Shown: positions 8,971 through 18,179, counted from the first letter of the stretch. The stretch is 64,000 bases of DNA from Bacillus methanolicus PB1 (GCF_000262755.1 NZ_AFEU01000002.1:930001-994000); one strand, 5' to 3'. Numbers and translations: made by a program. The notes: generated by a model from the sequence alone, not told the origin.

Positions 8971-10149
8971 TTATGGATTTACTTTTGTTTCAAATTTCTG
9001 CTCTCCATTTTCATATTTTAGAATCGAAGCAGATTTTACCGGATCGTGGTTTTCATTAAGGGTAATTTTTCCTGATATAAGCTCAAGATCTTTTGTTTCT
9101 GCAAGAGCATCTTTTATTTTTTCAGGATCAGCGCTTCCGGCACGTTTGATGGCATCTGCAAGCAAGTATGCCGTGTCGTAGCCAAGAGCAGCAAAACCAT
9201 CCGGCGATTTGTTATTAAATTTAGTTTTAAACGCTTTTACAAAATCCTGAATCTTTTTGTCAGGGTCACCGGAAGAATAGTGGTTTGTAATATAAGTATT
9301 TTTGAGTGCGTCCGGACCGGCGATTTCAACAAGCTTCGGTGAATCCCAGCCGTCGCCGCCCATAAACGGAACATCAAGGCCGATTTCGCGGGCTTGTTTT
9401 AAAATAAGGCCAACTTCTTCATAATAGCCTGGCAAATAGACAAATTCTGGATTTTTTGATTTGATGCGCGTTAATGTTGCACGGAAGTCAGTATCTTTCG
9501 CTACATATGCTTCTTCTGCAATGATTTCTCCGCCGTTTTTCTTAAATGATTTTTTAAATGAAGCAGCGAGTCCTTTTGAATAATCACTTGCACTGTCGAT
9601 AAGGACAGCTGCATTTTTAACACCCAGTTCTTTAGTTGCAAAGTTTGCTGCCACTGTTCCTTGGAATGGATCTATAAAGCATGTTCTGAAGACATACTCG
9701 TTTACCTTTCCGTCTTTGGTTGTAATAGTCGGATTTGTTCCAGTCGGAGTTATAAGCGGTATTTTGTTATCTTGGGCAACTTGTACTTGTGCAAGTGTAT
9801 TTGTACTTGTAGCAGCTCCGACAATTGCCGCTACTTTTTCCTGGCTGACAAGCTTAATTGCGGCGCTTGTTGCTTCAGCTGCATCTGATTTGTTATCAAT
9901 TTTGACAATTTCAAGTTTTTTGCCGTCAATACCTTCTTTGTTAATTTCATCAAGAGCAAGCTCCATACCTTCCGCAATCGATTGTCCGTAAGAGGCAACA
10001 CCTCCTGATAATTCAAGATTGGCACCAATTTTGATCGTTTCTCCTTCTTTGCCTCCTGATGTTTTTTCGCTTTTTCCGCCGCATCCTGCCATTACACTTG
10101 CAGCTAACATAAGCGACATAAAAATTCCTGTTAATTTTCTTTTTCTCAT
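8971..10149 (-). CDS. livK: LivK/LivJ-type branched-chain amino acid binding lipoprotein
   Basis: 392 residues. Lipoprotein signal peptide with lipobox ending at Cys23 (MAGCGG), then a type-I periplasmic-binding fold (Leu/Ile/Val-binding family) with ELSGGVASYGQS and AAIVGAATSTNTLA. In a Gram-positive cell it is tethered outside the membrane and delivers substrate to LivHM. It is the first gene of the operon, with a TAGGGGG ribosome-binding site before ATG 10149. Substrate range (branched-chain amino acids versus other amides) cannot be read from sequence. Confidence 0.92.
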   Translation of the reverse strand: MRKRKLTGIFMSLMLAASVMAGCGGKSEKTSGGKEGETIKIGANLELSGGVASYGQSIAEGMELALDEINKEGIDGKKLEIVKIDNKSDAAEATSAAIKLVSQEKVAAIVGAATSTNTLAQVQVAQDNKIPLITPTGTNPTITTKDGKVNEYVFRTCFIDPFQGTVAANFATKELGVKNAAVLIDSASDYSKGLAASFKKSFKKNGGEIIAEEAYVAKDTDFRATLTRIKSKNPEFVYLPGYYEEVGLILKQAREIGLDVPFMGGDGWDSPKLVEIAGPDALKNTYITNHYSSGDPDKKIQDFVKAFKTKFNNKSPDGFAALGYDTAYLLADAIKRAGSADPEKIKDALAETKDLELISGKITLNENHDPVKSASILKYENGEQKFETKVNP

Positions 10150-10236
10150 ACTTTACCCCCTAAATAATTTTTTGTTGCTTATGATACTCCGTAAGTTCTA
10201 ACTAAGCAGAAGAAGCTGATTCTTAGGAAAAGAATC

Positions 10237-10251
10237 AATTTTCTGACAACA
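10237..10251 (-). promoter_or_regulatory. Candidate CodY-box near the liv promoter
   Basis: AATTTTCTGACAACA matches the first ten positions of the CodY consensus AATTTTCWGAAAATT and diverges in the last part. It lies about 90 bp upstream of livK. On the minus strand it overlaps TTGTCA, a possible -35 with a weak TAAGAA -10 eighteen bases on. CodY control of branched-chain amino acid uptake is usual in Bacillus, so the match is plausible but partial. Confidence 0.35.
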
Positions 10252-10380
10252 TTGTACATTATTTTTTCCATATCGTCTACGATAAAATTTCAAAAATTTT
10301 TTGAAACGAAAAAATAACATTGTTAGCGCTGTAGAATGACTAATTTAATATTTCGGTATATTAAAAAATTATTTCCCAAT

Positions 10381-10418
10381 AAAAAAGGACTGTCCAAATT
10401 CTGAACAGTCCCTTTTTT
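10381..10418. terminator. Bidirectional terminator after lytH
   Basis: GGACTGT/ACAGTCC stem with an 11-base loop, flanked by A6 on the left and T6 on the right, so it can end transcription on both strands. On the minus strand it lies just after the lytH stop. Confidence 0.85.
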
Positions 10419-10432
10419 CGGTATGAAATTTT

Positions 10433-11422
10433 TTATTTTTTTTGCCGGGCTTTCTGTCGTTCTTGCCGTTCCCACAATTTTAAATGCGGGTAAGGATCAA
10501 ATGACCACTCGGTATAACCGTTGTCTTTATACATCCCATAATGCAAATGAGGCGGAAATTTGCCGGATGTACCCGGAGGGCCGTAACCGGAACTGCCCAC
10601 ACCGCCTATTAACGTTCCAGGTTCTACAATTTGTCCAACTTTCAAATCCTTTGCAAATCCGCTTAAATGCGCATAATAATGGTAAGTATTGTTAATGTCG
10701 CGGATTCCGATGCGCCATCCGCCATACCGATTCCAACCTTTCATTTCAACAATGCCGTAGGAAGTAGCCCGAACAGGAACACCATAATCTGCAAAAATAT
10801 CTGTGCCTTCGTGGATCCGGCGGCCGCCCCAGCCCCGGGCGCTTCCCCAAGTGTTTTTATAGCTGTAGTTGCTCCGCAATGGGACGGGAAATAAATGTTC
10901 ATCAAGATCAATGCGGCCAAAATGATGATAAATTCTTGCTTTTCCGATTATGATCCCGACAGTTTTATCCCTTTTATAATAATCCCATAGTCCAATTTTT
11001 ATATTGTCATGATCTGTTCCATATGAGAGGAGGAAATTGGCGAATGCATACAAAACATCCTCCTCATCCGAAAGTCTAGCCTTTCCGTCACCGTTTCCGT
11101 CAACTCCGATTCCATCAAAAAATTGAATCGAAACCGGATTTTCATCAGCCGGATCCGGATTTAATATTCCTGCCCATTCTTCAGGCCTGAAATAAATTCC
11201 GATTGCCCCTTCAGCTTTTGGAAGATCCTTGCGCGCCTGACGCAGATTTCTTTCATATTGGTCAATCGCCGCCAGATAATACCATGGAATATTTGTTGTC
11301 GCTTCAACCCTTTTATATAATTCCATTCTTTTTGCATATATATCAGGCATATCAGCTGCCCTTGCGTTTACTGTGGGAAAGAAGACAGTAAGCATTAAAG
11401 GTAAAATAAGAAGAAACCTCAC
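10433..11422 (-). CDS. lytH: LytH, M23 family spore cortex L-Ala-D-Glu endopeptidase
   Basis: About 329 residues from GTG 11422. A signal peptide (RFLLILPLMLTVFFPTVNARA) is followed by a helical domain and a C-terminal LytM/M23 domain with zinc-site motifs HEGTDIFADYG and HLHYGMY. In B. subtilis LytH (YunA) is made under sigma-K in the mother cell and trims peptide side chains to single L-alanine in the spore cortex. GTG 11422 has AAAGGGTGG upstream and puts the signal peptide at the N-terminus; an ATG at 11470 would add a hydrophilic extension. It diverges from lipA. Confidence 0.9.
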   Translation of the reverse strand: MRFLLILPLMLTVFFPTVNARAADMPDIYAKRMELYKRVEATTNIPWYYLAAIDQYERNLRQARKDLPKAEGAIGIYFRPEEWAGILNPDPADENPVSIQFFDGIGVDGNGDGKARLSDEEDVLYAFANFLLSYGTDHDNIKIGLWDYYKRDKTVGIIIGKARIYHHFGRIDLDEHLFPVPLRSNYSYKNTWGSARGWGGRRIHEGTDIFADYGVPVRATSYGIVEMKGWNRYGGWRIGIRDINNTYHYYAHLSGFAKDLKVGQIVEPGTLIGGVGSSGYGPPGTSGKFPPHLHYGMYKDNGYTEWSFDPYPHLKLWERQERQKARQKK

Positions 11423-11612
11423 ATGAATCCACCCTTTGTAATTAGTCTGCAGGAATAGTTTGCGAAACAATGGAAAATTAATAAATATTAATTAATGGTA
11501 ATCACAAATCGCCTCGCTTGTCCTGTTATTTTTATTATGATATTGTGGCTTTAGAAGCTCTTTAATATGAATGCATATATCTGGCTTTTTTCAGATGAAT
11601 GGAGTGGAAAAT

Positions 11613-12533
11613 ATGAGCAAGAAAGAAGACCTATTGCGTAAACCGGAATGGTTAAAAATAAAATTAAATACAAATGAAAATTATACGGGCCTGAAAAAGA
11701 TGATGCGTGAAAAAAATCTTCACACAGTATGTGAAGAAGCGAAATGCCCTAACATTCATGAATGCTGGGCGGTAAGAAGAACCGCTACGTTTATGATTTT
11801 AGGCGATGTTTGTACCCGGGCATGCCGATTCTGTGCCGTTAAAACAGGGCTCCCGACAGAGCTTGACTGGAAAGAGCCGGAACGGGTAGCAGATTCAGTA
11901 AGCTTAATGAATTTGAAGCACGTAGTTGTCACAGCGGTAGCCCGTGATGACCTCAAAGATGGAGGCGCGGCTGTATTTGCGGAAACCGTCAGGGCGATTC
12001 GCAGAAAAAACCCGTTTACAACAATTGAAGTTCTCCCTTCTGATATGGGAGGAGTTTATGAAAATTTAAAAACGCTTTTGGATGCACGTCCAGATATTTT
12101 GAACCATAACATAGAAACAGTTCGAAGGCTCACACCAAGGGTTCGGGCAAGAGCTACATATGAACGCTCTCTCGAATTTTTGCGGAGGGCTAAAGAGTTG
12201 CAGCCTAATATTCCAACAAAATCAAGTATGATGATTGGATTAGGCGAAACTCGCGAAGAAATTTTGCAAACAATGGATGATCTAAGGGCTAACCATGTTG
12301 ACATTTTAACCATTGGACAATATTTGCAGCCGACCCGAAATCACCTGCGTGTTGTGAAATATTACCGCCCTGATGAATTCAGGGAATTAAGAGATATTGC
12401 CCTTTCAAAAGGTTTCAGCCATTGTGAGGCAGGACCGCTTGTACGATCTTCCTACCATGCTGATGAGCAAGTAAATGCAGCGTCAAAAAAGAAACAGCTA
12501 CTCGGTGAGCAAGAAGCAAAACAAGCACAGTAA
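11613..12533 (+). CDS. lipA: LipA, lipoyl synthase
   Basis: 306 residues from ATG 11613 (GGAGTGG upstream). Auxiliary-cluster cysteines C40, C45 and C51 (CX4CX5C) and radical SAM cysteines C67, C71 and C74 (CX3CX2C in CTRACRFC) are all present, as is the RSSYHADE C-terminal serine motif. LipA inserts two sulfur atoms into octanoyl groups on E2/GcvH proteins to form lipoate, using S-adenosylmethionine and two 4Fe-4S clusters. Its position next to lytH matches B. subtilis (yutB). Confidence 0.97.
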   Translation: MSKKEDLLRKPEWLKIKLNTNENYTGLKKMMREKNLHTVCEEAKCPNIHECWAVRRTATFMILGDVCTRACRFCAVKTGLPTELDWKEPERVADSVSLMNLKHVVVTAVARDDLKDGGAAVFAETVRAIRRKNPFTTIEVLPSDMGGVYENLKTLLDARPDILNHNIETVRRLTPRVRARATYERSLEFLRRAKELQPNIPTKSSMMIGLGETREEILQTMDDLRANHVDILTIGQYLQPTRNHLRVVKYYRPDEFRELRDIALSKGFSHCEAGPLVRSSYHADEQVNAASKKKQLLGEQEAKQAQ

Positions 12534-12628
12534 ATTTATTAGAAAGCGAAAAGGTTTTGTAAGGCCCGGCAAACGCCGGAGCCGGACAATAGAAAAGGCA
12601 AGCGCCTTGAAAATCAGGATAAGTGAAA

Positions 12629-12746
12629 GAGGCTGTCTCAAAGCCTAAGGGTCAGACCCCATAACACAATATATAGGACATAATGTTGGATAAATGTGCT
12701 ATATATTGATAAATCACATGGGGTCAGACCTTTATGAGACAGCCTC
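12629..12746. repeat. Dispersed palindrome, TGTCTC subfamily, inverted relative to 8837
   Basis: The same element in the opposite orientation (GAGGCTGTCTCAAAGCCTAA ... TTTATGAGACAGCCTC) with inner arms CAATATATAG and CTATATATTG. It fills the gap between the convergent genes lipA and yutC and ends in GCCTCTTCTTTT, a possible T-tract. Bases 12541-12605 just upstream hold a shorter GC-rich imperfect hairpin with no clear assignment. Confidence 0.92.
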
Positions 12747-12780
12747 TTCTTTTAAGAAATCCGATTTAAAGCTTGTAAAT

Positions 12781-13458
12781 TCACTTTCCAGTCTTTGTTC
12801 TTTCTCTTATGTCGTCCCGATCTAAATTATCGTTCGTTTCACCTCGGGACTCGCCGTTGGCATTTTCACCCTCGTTCATTTCTCGTCCTTGAGGGGATTT
12901 TAACATCCGCTTCACGATTCCATCTATCATCGAATCTACATTCCTGCTGTCTGAATCAAGAGTGGCAAAGTTTTCAACATTTTTTCTTAATCTTTCATCA
13001 TCGGTAACATAAACATGGTACCAGCGCGGCACTACAGACATAGCCATTTTCTTAACTTGATCAGCAGTTTCAAAACGGTCTTTAGAGTCAGTATTATAAA
13101 CAATTAATACTTCTTCATCTGTTACGAGAGTTGATACATCATCGACATTCGGAACATCTGTACAATATTTGCCGATAATATCTGCAAGCTGTTCCCTGTC
13201 AATTGCTGCATAATGATCGTTTGAACCGCGATCTTCAAGAATTCCGCTTCGTTGGTGGCGAACATAGCCAAAATCTTCGCTTACGTTTCTTAAGCCGCGA
13301 TTATCATCCCTGTTGTAAAGTTCGGCACGCTGGTCATTGACATTTATCGTATTTCCAGTGTCGTTAAATAAATCCCTGTCTGCAGCAGTATCATTATTGT
13401 TGCAGGCGGTTAATGCGGCAAGACCGCACATCCCTGCTATTATCATAACTCTTCTCAT
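12781..13458 (-). CDS. yutC: YutC, YhcN/YlaJ family sporulation lipoprotein
   Basis: 225 residues from ATG 13458, behind GAGGAGGT; a GTG nine bases upstream would overlap that site. Signal peptide with lipobox LTAC (Cys19), an acidic and Asn-rich linker, then the YhcN/YlaJ domain (IIGKYCTDVPNVDDVSTLVT and VVPRWYHVYVTDD). The C-terminal 30 residues are charged and disordered. Members of this family sit on the inner forespore membrane; their function is poorly defined. Confidence 0.85.
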   Translation of the reverse strand: MRRVMIIAGMCGLAALTACNNNDTAADRDLFNDTGNTINVNDQRAELYNRDDNRGLRNVSEDFGYVRHQRSGILEDRGSNDHYAAIDREQLADIIGKYCTDVPNVDDVSTLVTDEEVLIVYNTDSKDRFETADQVKKMAMSVVPRWYHVYVTDDERLRKNVENFATLDSDSRNVDSMIDGIVKRMLKSPQGREMNEGENANGESRGETNDNLDRDDIRERTKTGK

Positions 13459-13572
13459 TTTAAACACCTCCTCAATACTAGAATGACCAGAGGTTTGCTT
13501 TTTTCTCTTAGTAATTGATGGTGAATCAGTTATAATTTTAAATAAGGAATTCTCAGCAAAAGAGGTGAAAAT

Positions 13573-13848
13573 ATGATTTGTATTAACAATGTTTGCTATG
13601 AAGTAATAGAAGATAATCGAAATGGTTTTAATGAGGAAGCTTTCCGTGCAAGATACACTGATATATTGACCAGATACGATTATATTGTAGGGGACTGGGG
13701 CTATGGCCAGCTCCGGTTAAAAGGGTTTTTCGATGATCAAAACCAAAAAGCTACTTTCGATACAAAAATCAGTACACTAACTGAGTATTTATATGAGTTT
13801 TGCAACTTTGGTTGTGCATATTTTGTGGTGAAAAAAGTAAAAAGATAA
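13573..13848 (+). CDS. yutD: YutD family protein (DUF1027)
   Basis: 91 residues, with the conserved YutD stretches RYDYIVGDWGYGQLRLKGFF and YLYEFCNFGCAYFVVKK. AAGAGGTG precedes ATG 13573. Widely conserved in Bacillota; function unknown. It stands alone between the divergent yutC and a terminator. Confidence 0.9.
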   Translation: MICINNVCYEVIEDNRNGFNEEAFRARYTDILTRYDYIVGDWGYGQLRLKGFFDDQNQKATFDTKISTLTEYLYEFCNFGCAYFVVKKVKR

Positions 13849-13853
13849 AGTGA

Positions 13854-13898
13854 AAGGGGCTTGTACAGGAAGACGGTTCTGAGCCAAGCCCCTTTTTG
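13854..13898. terminator. Terminator between yutD and a convergent gene
   Basis: AGGGGCTTG/CAAGCCCCT stem with a 22-base loop and TTTTT on the right. Confidence 0.8.
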
Positions 13899-13929
13899 AA
13901 ATCTCCGCCATATTTTTTCCGCTTCTGCA

Positions 13930-14235
13930 TTATTTTTTATCGGGCGAACCGTTATTGGAAGTGTATGGAAGTTCTTCGTTTTTATCCGGATCGTCGTGTG
14001 GCGGGTGTGACCCTGCCATTTGTCTGGGCAAGTTCTGGTGAAGAGATTTGAATTCATAGTTGTAGGCACTATAGTAACGCTGACCTTCTTTCCACGGGGT
14101 GCTTTTGTTCTCAACAGGCCTATCTTTTCCGCGTGGTGAACCGTAAGCTCCTTCTGGCAGCGACTCCGGCACAAGATAATTTTTTTGTGTTTCTACATTG
14201 GAAAAATCGGTATACGCTTCCTTTTCCTTATCCAT
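13930..14235 (-). CDS. Small hydrophilic protein of unknown function
   Basis: 101 residues, no signal or membrane segment, rich in Pro, Asp, Asn and Lys, with the stretch EGAYGSPRGKDRPVENKSTP and a disordered-looking tail. GAGGTGA precedes the start. I do not recognise a characterised family; the compositional style resembles small cytosolic proteins conserved among bacilli. The clean ribosome-binding site and position after a terminator support a real gene. Confidence 0.65.
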   Translation of the reverse strand: MDKEKEAYTDFSNVETQKNYLVPESLPEGAYGSPRGKDRPVENKSTPWKEGQRYYSAYNYEFKSLHQNLPRQMAGSHPPHDDPDKNEELPYTSNNGSPDKK

Positions 14236-14292
14236 TTATATCACCTCACCATTATTATTTCACTGCCAGCAAAAATAATGATGAGAAAAAGA

Positions 14293-14562
14293 TTAGACAA
14301 TTTCATTAAGGAAAGATCGCAACTCTTCTGCATCTTCTTCTGAAAGTTGAAAAGCGTATTCTAAATAACCTTCCTCATCGAGATCATCAGGGCCAATAAT
14401 GGCAAATCGGTTGCCCTGCATATCAAGTACAAGGTGTTTGCCGTAATGCCTTCCTGTTTGAATAATCGCCAAGTCAAAACGCTGATTTTCCCCCATAAAA
14501 CTTACAAAACGCGTCTTCGTATCTTCGGTATCATCATATAAGAAAAAACGATTTGTCATCAT
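14293..14562 (-). CDS. DUF3055 family protein
   Basis: 89 residues with RFVSFMGENQRFDLAIIQTG and RFAIIGPDDLDEEGYLEYAF, which I recognise as the DUF3055 (SAV0927-like) family of small cytosolic Bacillota proteins. GGAGG precedes two adjacent ATG codons at 14562 and 14559, either of which could start it. Function unknown. Confidence 0.75.
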   Translation of the reverse strand: MMTNRFFLYDDTEDTKTRFVSFMGENQRFDLAIIQTGRHYGKHLVLDMQGNRFAIIGPDDLDEEGYLEYAFQLSEEDAEELRSFLNEIV

Positions 14563-14746
14563 TAATTCCTCCGATTTTTAGAACAAATTTAGCAAAATCC
14601 AATCGCAAACAAGCGATGCATAAACAGCTCTACATTCCTTCTCTGCCATTTTAACACAATAAGTGCCAGTCCCCGTACCAAAAAAACAGCTTATTATGGT
14701 AGAATGAAATAGTATTTCACGCTTGCTTCTGAGAGGAATGAAACAA

Positions 14747-14845
14747 ATGCTCCGTCAATTCATTTGTAAAAAAGCGCTGATGTGGGGAAAATCATTCTTC
14801 CCTTTTAAAGAAAGAAGTCCTTTTTTCATTGCAGAACACGTCTGA
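14747..14845 (+). CDS. Candidate 32-residue small protein upstream of yutE
   Basis: ATG 14747 lies nine bases after GAGAGGA and opens a 32-codon frame (MLRQFICKKALMWGKSFF...) ending at TGA 14845, sixteen bases before yutE. It is basic and moderately hydrophobic. It could be a real microprotein or a translated leader that feeds ribosomes to yutE. The evidence is the ribosome-binding site and tight spacing only. Confidence 0.4.
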   Translation: MLRQFICKKALMWGKSFFPFKERSPFFIAEHV

Positions 14846-14860
14846 AAGGGTGGCATGGAA

Positions 14861-15298
14861 ATGTATTTTGTGGACAGGGAAAAAATCGGCGAAACTCTTC
14901 TTTTTCTTGAACGGCAGCTCTCTTTATTGGCTGACAAAAAAGATTGGGCGAATGATTATGAAAAAGCAGCCTTGGAACGGATCGCGCATATCATTATCGA
15001 AGCGATTTTAGATGTGGGAAATGCTATGATTGACGGCTTTATTATGCGCGACCCGGGAAGTTATGAAGATATCGTCGACATTTTAACTGATGAGAAAGTC
15101 ATTACGGAAAAAATGAGTAAAAGTTTTAAAAAGATTATTACGTTCCGTAAAATGCTTGTCCAGCAATATACCAATATACGTCATGAGGAGATACATAAAG
15201 TGTTTACAGCGCAATTGCCGGAGTTGAAGCTTTTTGCTCCAAAGGTAAGAGAGTATTTGGAAAATGAACTGGGACCGGTGTCCGCTTTTAAAAATTAG
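14861..15298 (+). CDS. yutE: YutE, HepT-like (DUF86) protein
   Basis: 145 residues from ATG 14861, seven bases after GGTGG. It contains the DUF86/HepT-like helical bundle with GYFIMRDPGSYEDI-like signature (GFIMRDPGSYEDIVDILTDE) and ends ENELGPVSAFKN as B. subtilis YutE does. HepT proteins are toxins paired with MNT nucleotidyltransferases, but no MNT gene is next to this one and the RX4HXY site is degenerate (RKMLVQQY), so a housekeeping role is more likely. Confidence 0.88.
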   Translation: MYFVDREKIGETLLFLERQLSLLADKKDWANDYEKAALERIAHIIIEAILDVGNAMIDGFIMRDPGSYEDIVDILTDEKVITEKMSKSFKKIITFRKMLVQQYTNIRHEEIHKVFTAQLPELKLFAPKVREYLENELGPVSAFKN

Positions 15299-15396
15299 CG
15301 GTTAATTATGAACGAGCATCAGTCTCTATGTTTAGAAGTGTTTATAGTATTTGCGAAAACATTAATCATACAAAAGTTCAGGTAGGAGTGATAATT

Positions 15397-16164
15397 TTGA
15401 AATCTTATAAAGGATATTTAATTGATCTTGACGGAACAATGTACCGAGGCACAGAACTCATTAAGGAAGCCGCCGATTTTGTGAAAAAATTGCGCGATAA
15501 AAAGATTCCCTATTTATTTGTTACAAATAACTCAACAAGAACACCTGCGCAAGTTGCGGAAAAACTGCGTGATTTTGGAATTCCGGCTGAAGAAAATCTT
15601 GTTTTTACAACCAGCCAGGCGACAGCAAATTATATTTATGAATTGAAAAACGATGCTTCCGTATACGTGATCGGGGAAGAAGGGATCCGAACGGCGATTG
15701 AGGAAAAAGGGATGCATTTTGGCGGTGAATACGCTGATTTTGTCGTAGTAGGACTTGACCGTTCGATCAGTTACGAAAAATTAGCGGTGGCTTGTTTGGC
15801 GGTAAGAAATGGAGCAACTTTCATTTCTACAAATGGAGACATAGCACTTGTGACTGAAAGAGGCTTGCTGCCAGGGAATGGAGCAATCACATCCGTCATA
15901 GCTGTTTCGACGCAAACACAGCCGATTTTTATCGGAAAGCCGGAGTCGATTATTGTGGAGCAGGCTTTAAGAGTTCTTGGAATAAATAAAGAGGATACTT
16001 TAATGGTCGGGGATAATTATGATACAGACATACTGGCCGGAATGAATGCAGGGATGGACACACTGCTTGTTCATACAGGTGTTACAACAAAAGAGCATTT
16101 AAAACGCTATGAAAAACAACCAACATATGCCGTTGATTCTCTTGACCAATGGGAGATTTTGTAA
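15397..16164 (+). CDS. yutF: YutF, HAD-superfamily phosphatase (NagD-like)
   Basis: 255 residues from TTG 15397. Motif I DLDGT (residues 9-13), motif II TNNST, motif III Lys in GKPES and motif IV GDNYDTD give a complete HAD type-IIA (NagD/AraL) phosphatase, probably acting on small phosphate esters. The TTG start follows GTAGGAGTG and matches the usual N-terminus (KSYKGYLIDLDG); the ATG at 15328 has no such site. Confidence 0.93.
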   Translation: MKSYKGYLIDLDGTMYRGTELIKEAADFVKKLRDKKIPYLFVTNNSTRTPAQVAEKLRDFGIPAEENLVFTTSQATANYIYELKNDASVYVIGEEGIRTAIEEKGMHFGGEYADFVVVGLDRSISYEKLAVACLAVRNGATFISTNGDIALVTERGLLPGNGAITSVIAVSTQTQPIFIGKPESIIVEQALRVLGINKEDTLMVGDNYDTDILAGMNAGMDTLLVHTGVTTKEHLKRYEKQPTYAVDSLDQWEIL

Positions 16165-16196
16165 AAAAGGATGGAGACGAACTCCATCCTTTTTTT
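16163..16196. terminator. Bidirectional terminator between yutF and yutG
   Basis: GGATGGAG/CTCCATCC stem, five-base loop, A6 before and T7 after. The T-run overlaps the yutG stop codon. Confidence 0.9.
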
Positions 16197-16698
16197 ATTC
16201 CGCATTCGCTGCCCGATGCGCTAACCGGCTTGAAGCAGCGGCTGCGATTGCGCCTACAATGTCATCCAAGAAGGTGTTGCACTTCCCTGATGATTTATCA
16301 TTTAATTCTTTTAAAATTCCCGGTTTTTGTTTATCGATATATCCGTAGTTAGTAAAGCCGATCGAACCGTAGACATTTACTATTGCAAATGCCAAAATCT
16401 CGTCAATGCCGTATAAGCCTTCGTCAGTTGCAATAATTGTTTGCAAAGGTTCCTCCATCATTCCTTTTTCTGCCATTATGTCAAGCTGTATACCGGTTAA
16501 AATCGCATTTTGCACTTCACGTTTGGATAAAACCCGCTCCACGTTTTGTATGCATTCTTCCATTTTTAAATTCTGGTGATATTTTTCTTGAAGAAAATAA
16601 ACAAGTTCAGCAATATCCTTTACTTCGACTCCGCGTTCATGGAGCCATTGCCGTGCTGTTTTCTCTGTCATATTAATTACTTTCTTTTCATCCTTCAT
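16195..16698 (-). CDS. yutG: YutG, phosphatidylglycerophosphatase A-related protein
   Basis: 167 residues from ATG 16698 behind GAAGGTGA. It carries the PgpA-like domain (YGIDEILAFAIVNVYGSIGF, GKCNTFLDDIVGAIAAAASS). PgpA removes phosphate from phosphatidylglycerophosphate; this soluble Bacillus variant lacks obvious transmembrane helices, and its substrate is not settled. Confidence 0.85.
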   Translation of the reverse strand: MKDEKKVINMTEKTARQWLHERGVEVKDIAELVYFLQEKYHQNLKMEECIQNVERVLSKREVQNAILTGIQLDIMAEKGMMEEPLQTIIATDEGLYGIDEILAFAIVNVYGSIGFTNYGYIDKQKPGILKELNDKSSGKCNTFLDDIVGAIAAAASSRLAHRAANAE

Positions 16699-16958
16699 AT
16701 GTTTCACCTTCTTCTGTATATTTTTCCCTATATTTATATTGCAATATCTTATAATTTGCTCAAATAATCAATATAAAAGCTTATGGGAATAGTTCTCTTT
16801 TTATGATATTTCGAAAGGTGTTCCCTGTTCATTTTAACAGAAAGTTCAAATAATTGTGTAACAAAATGCTTGATAACCAGAACCTGAATACAAGTTTTGA
16901 TTTTTCCGTTCATATATATGAACAGAAACGGAAGCAGTTTGAAGAGAGGAGGAACATC

Positions 16959-17963
16959 GTGAAGCAGCTGCTCGAACAGCAATATGGTATTGTGGCTGAA
17001 GAAGAGGTCAATATGGGAAGCTATAAAGCTTTTAAAAGAAACGATGAAGTTTATATGATCATTCCTACCGGAAATATCGAAAACGAAGAGTTGTCAGAGC
17101 TTGAACAAATTGCTTTGCATCTTATGAATAAAGGCGACAGGCATGTGGCAGCGTTTGTTCGTACAAAGGAAGGAGCGTTAACGTCCAAATGGAACGAGAT
17201 AAACATTTGTGTGCTGCTTGTGAGACACGTTCATCCTTCTAAAAGAATTAAACTAGGCAGAAAACTCGCAAAATTGCATTACCGGGGCAGGTCTATTCCA
17301 TTTCAAGTGAAAAAAATCAGCAGAATCGGGCAGTGGAAGCAGCTATGGGAAAAAAGGCTCGAGCAAATGGAAAGGGTTTGGAAGGATAAGCTATTCCAGC
17401 AGCCGGAAAACGAATTTGAAAAAATGTTTTTAGAATCGTTTCCTTATTACATGGGACTAACGGAAAATGCCATTCAATATTTGGTTGATACCGAGATAGA
17501 CTATGAGCCCATGGCTTCAGACGGCGGAACAGTCTGCCATGAAAGATTTTCAGAGTCCCTGTGGACGAGCCATTATTGTAATAATCCATTTGAGTGGGTT
17601 TTTGACCATTCAAGCAGGGACATAGCGGAATGGATTAGGGGACGGTATTTTGCCAATATAAAAACGTATGAACCGGACGTCAAACAATTTTTAAATGATT
17701 ATCAATCAGTAAGTCCGTTATCTTCTTTTTCCTGGAGGCTTTTATTTTCAAGAATATTGTTCCCTCTTCATTTTTATGAGTGCGTTGAGAGTTATTATAT
17801 TACGAATTCCGAACAGCAAAGACACATGCTGGAAGATCATTTTTTGAAATTTCTATCTCAGTCAAGCGAATACGAACGGTTCCTTGGGAATTTTTATCAG
17901 CTTGCGGAAGTTCCTGTTCAAAAATATAGGCTTCCACAGCCTGAATGGTTAGCGGGATCCTGA
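16959..17963 (+). CDS. yutH: YutH, spore coat-associated kinase-fold protein
   Basis: 334 residues from GTG 16959, six bases after GAGAGGAGG. Upstream codons are in frame but hydrophilic and lack a ribosome-binding site. It is related to the CotS/YutH group of spore proteins with an aminoglycoside-phosphotransferase-like fold. Recognisable segments are KLGRKLAKLHYRGR and a C-terminal SSFSWRLLFSRILFPLHFYE. Typical kinase catalytic motifs are not clear, so enzymatic activity is doubtful. B. subtilis YutH is found in the spore. Confidence 0.82.
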   Translation: MKQLLEQQYGIVAEEEVNMGSYKAFKRNDEVYMIIPTGNIENEELSELEQIALHLMNKGDRHVAAFVRTKEGALTSKWNEINICVLLVRHVHPSKRIKLGRKLAKLHYRGRSIPFQVKKISRIGQWKQLWEKRLEQMERVWKDKLFQQPENEFEKMFLESFPYYMGLTENAIQYLVDTEIDYEPMASDGGTVCHERFSESLWTSHYCNNPFEWVFDHSSRDIAEWIRGRYFANIKTYEPDVKQFLNDYQSVSPLSSFSWRLLFSRILFPLHFYECVESYYITNSEQQRHMLEDHFLKFLSQSSEYERFLGNFYQLAEVPVQKYRLPQPEWLAGS

Positions 17964-18094
17964 CATTTGACGGCATCTCCTATTCTTTTTAAATAAAGTC
18001 GGAGGACTTTTTTGAAAAAATTTTTATTTGAAAAAACTTCGGAATAAACACATAGTAAGCGTTTTCGAAGAGAAAAACCTTCTTAATTTACCTA

Positions 18095-18123
18095 TTGAAA
18101 AAAGTGGCAACTACAAATATAAT
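18095..18123 (+). promoter_or_regulatory. Sigma-A promoter of hom-thrCB
   Basis: TTGAAA, a 17-bp spacer and a perfect TATAAT. Transcription should start near 18130, giving a leader of about 50 nt. No attenuator is visible. Confidence 0.85.
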
Positions 18124-18179
18124 GTCTACTATATACAAACAAATGTACACAATAGGAGAACAAAATGGAGGGAAAAAGA

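Noticed and set aside
12541-12605. GC-rich imperfect hairpin after lipA, and a similar piece at 52350-52430
   Set aside because: Both recall degenerate Bacillus intergenic repeats, but I cannot define arms or a consensus from two diverged pieces.
14861-15298. YutE as toxin of a HepT/MNT toxin-antitoxin pair
   Set aside because: No MNT gene adjacent and the catalytic RX4HXY motif is not intact.
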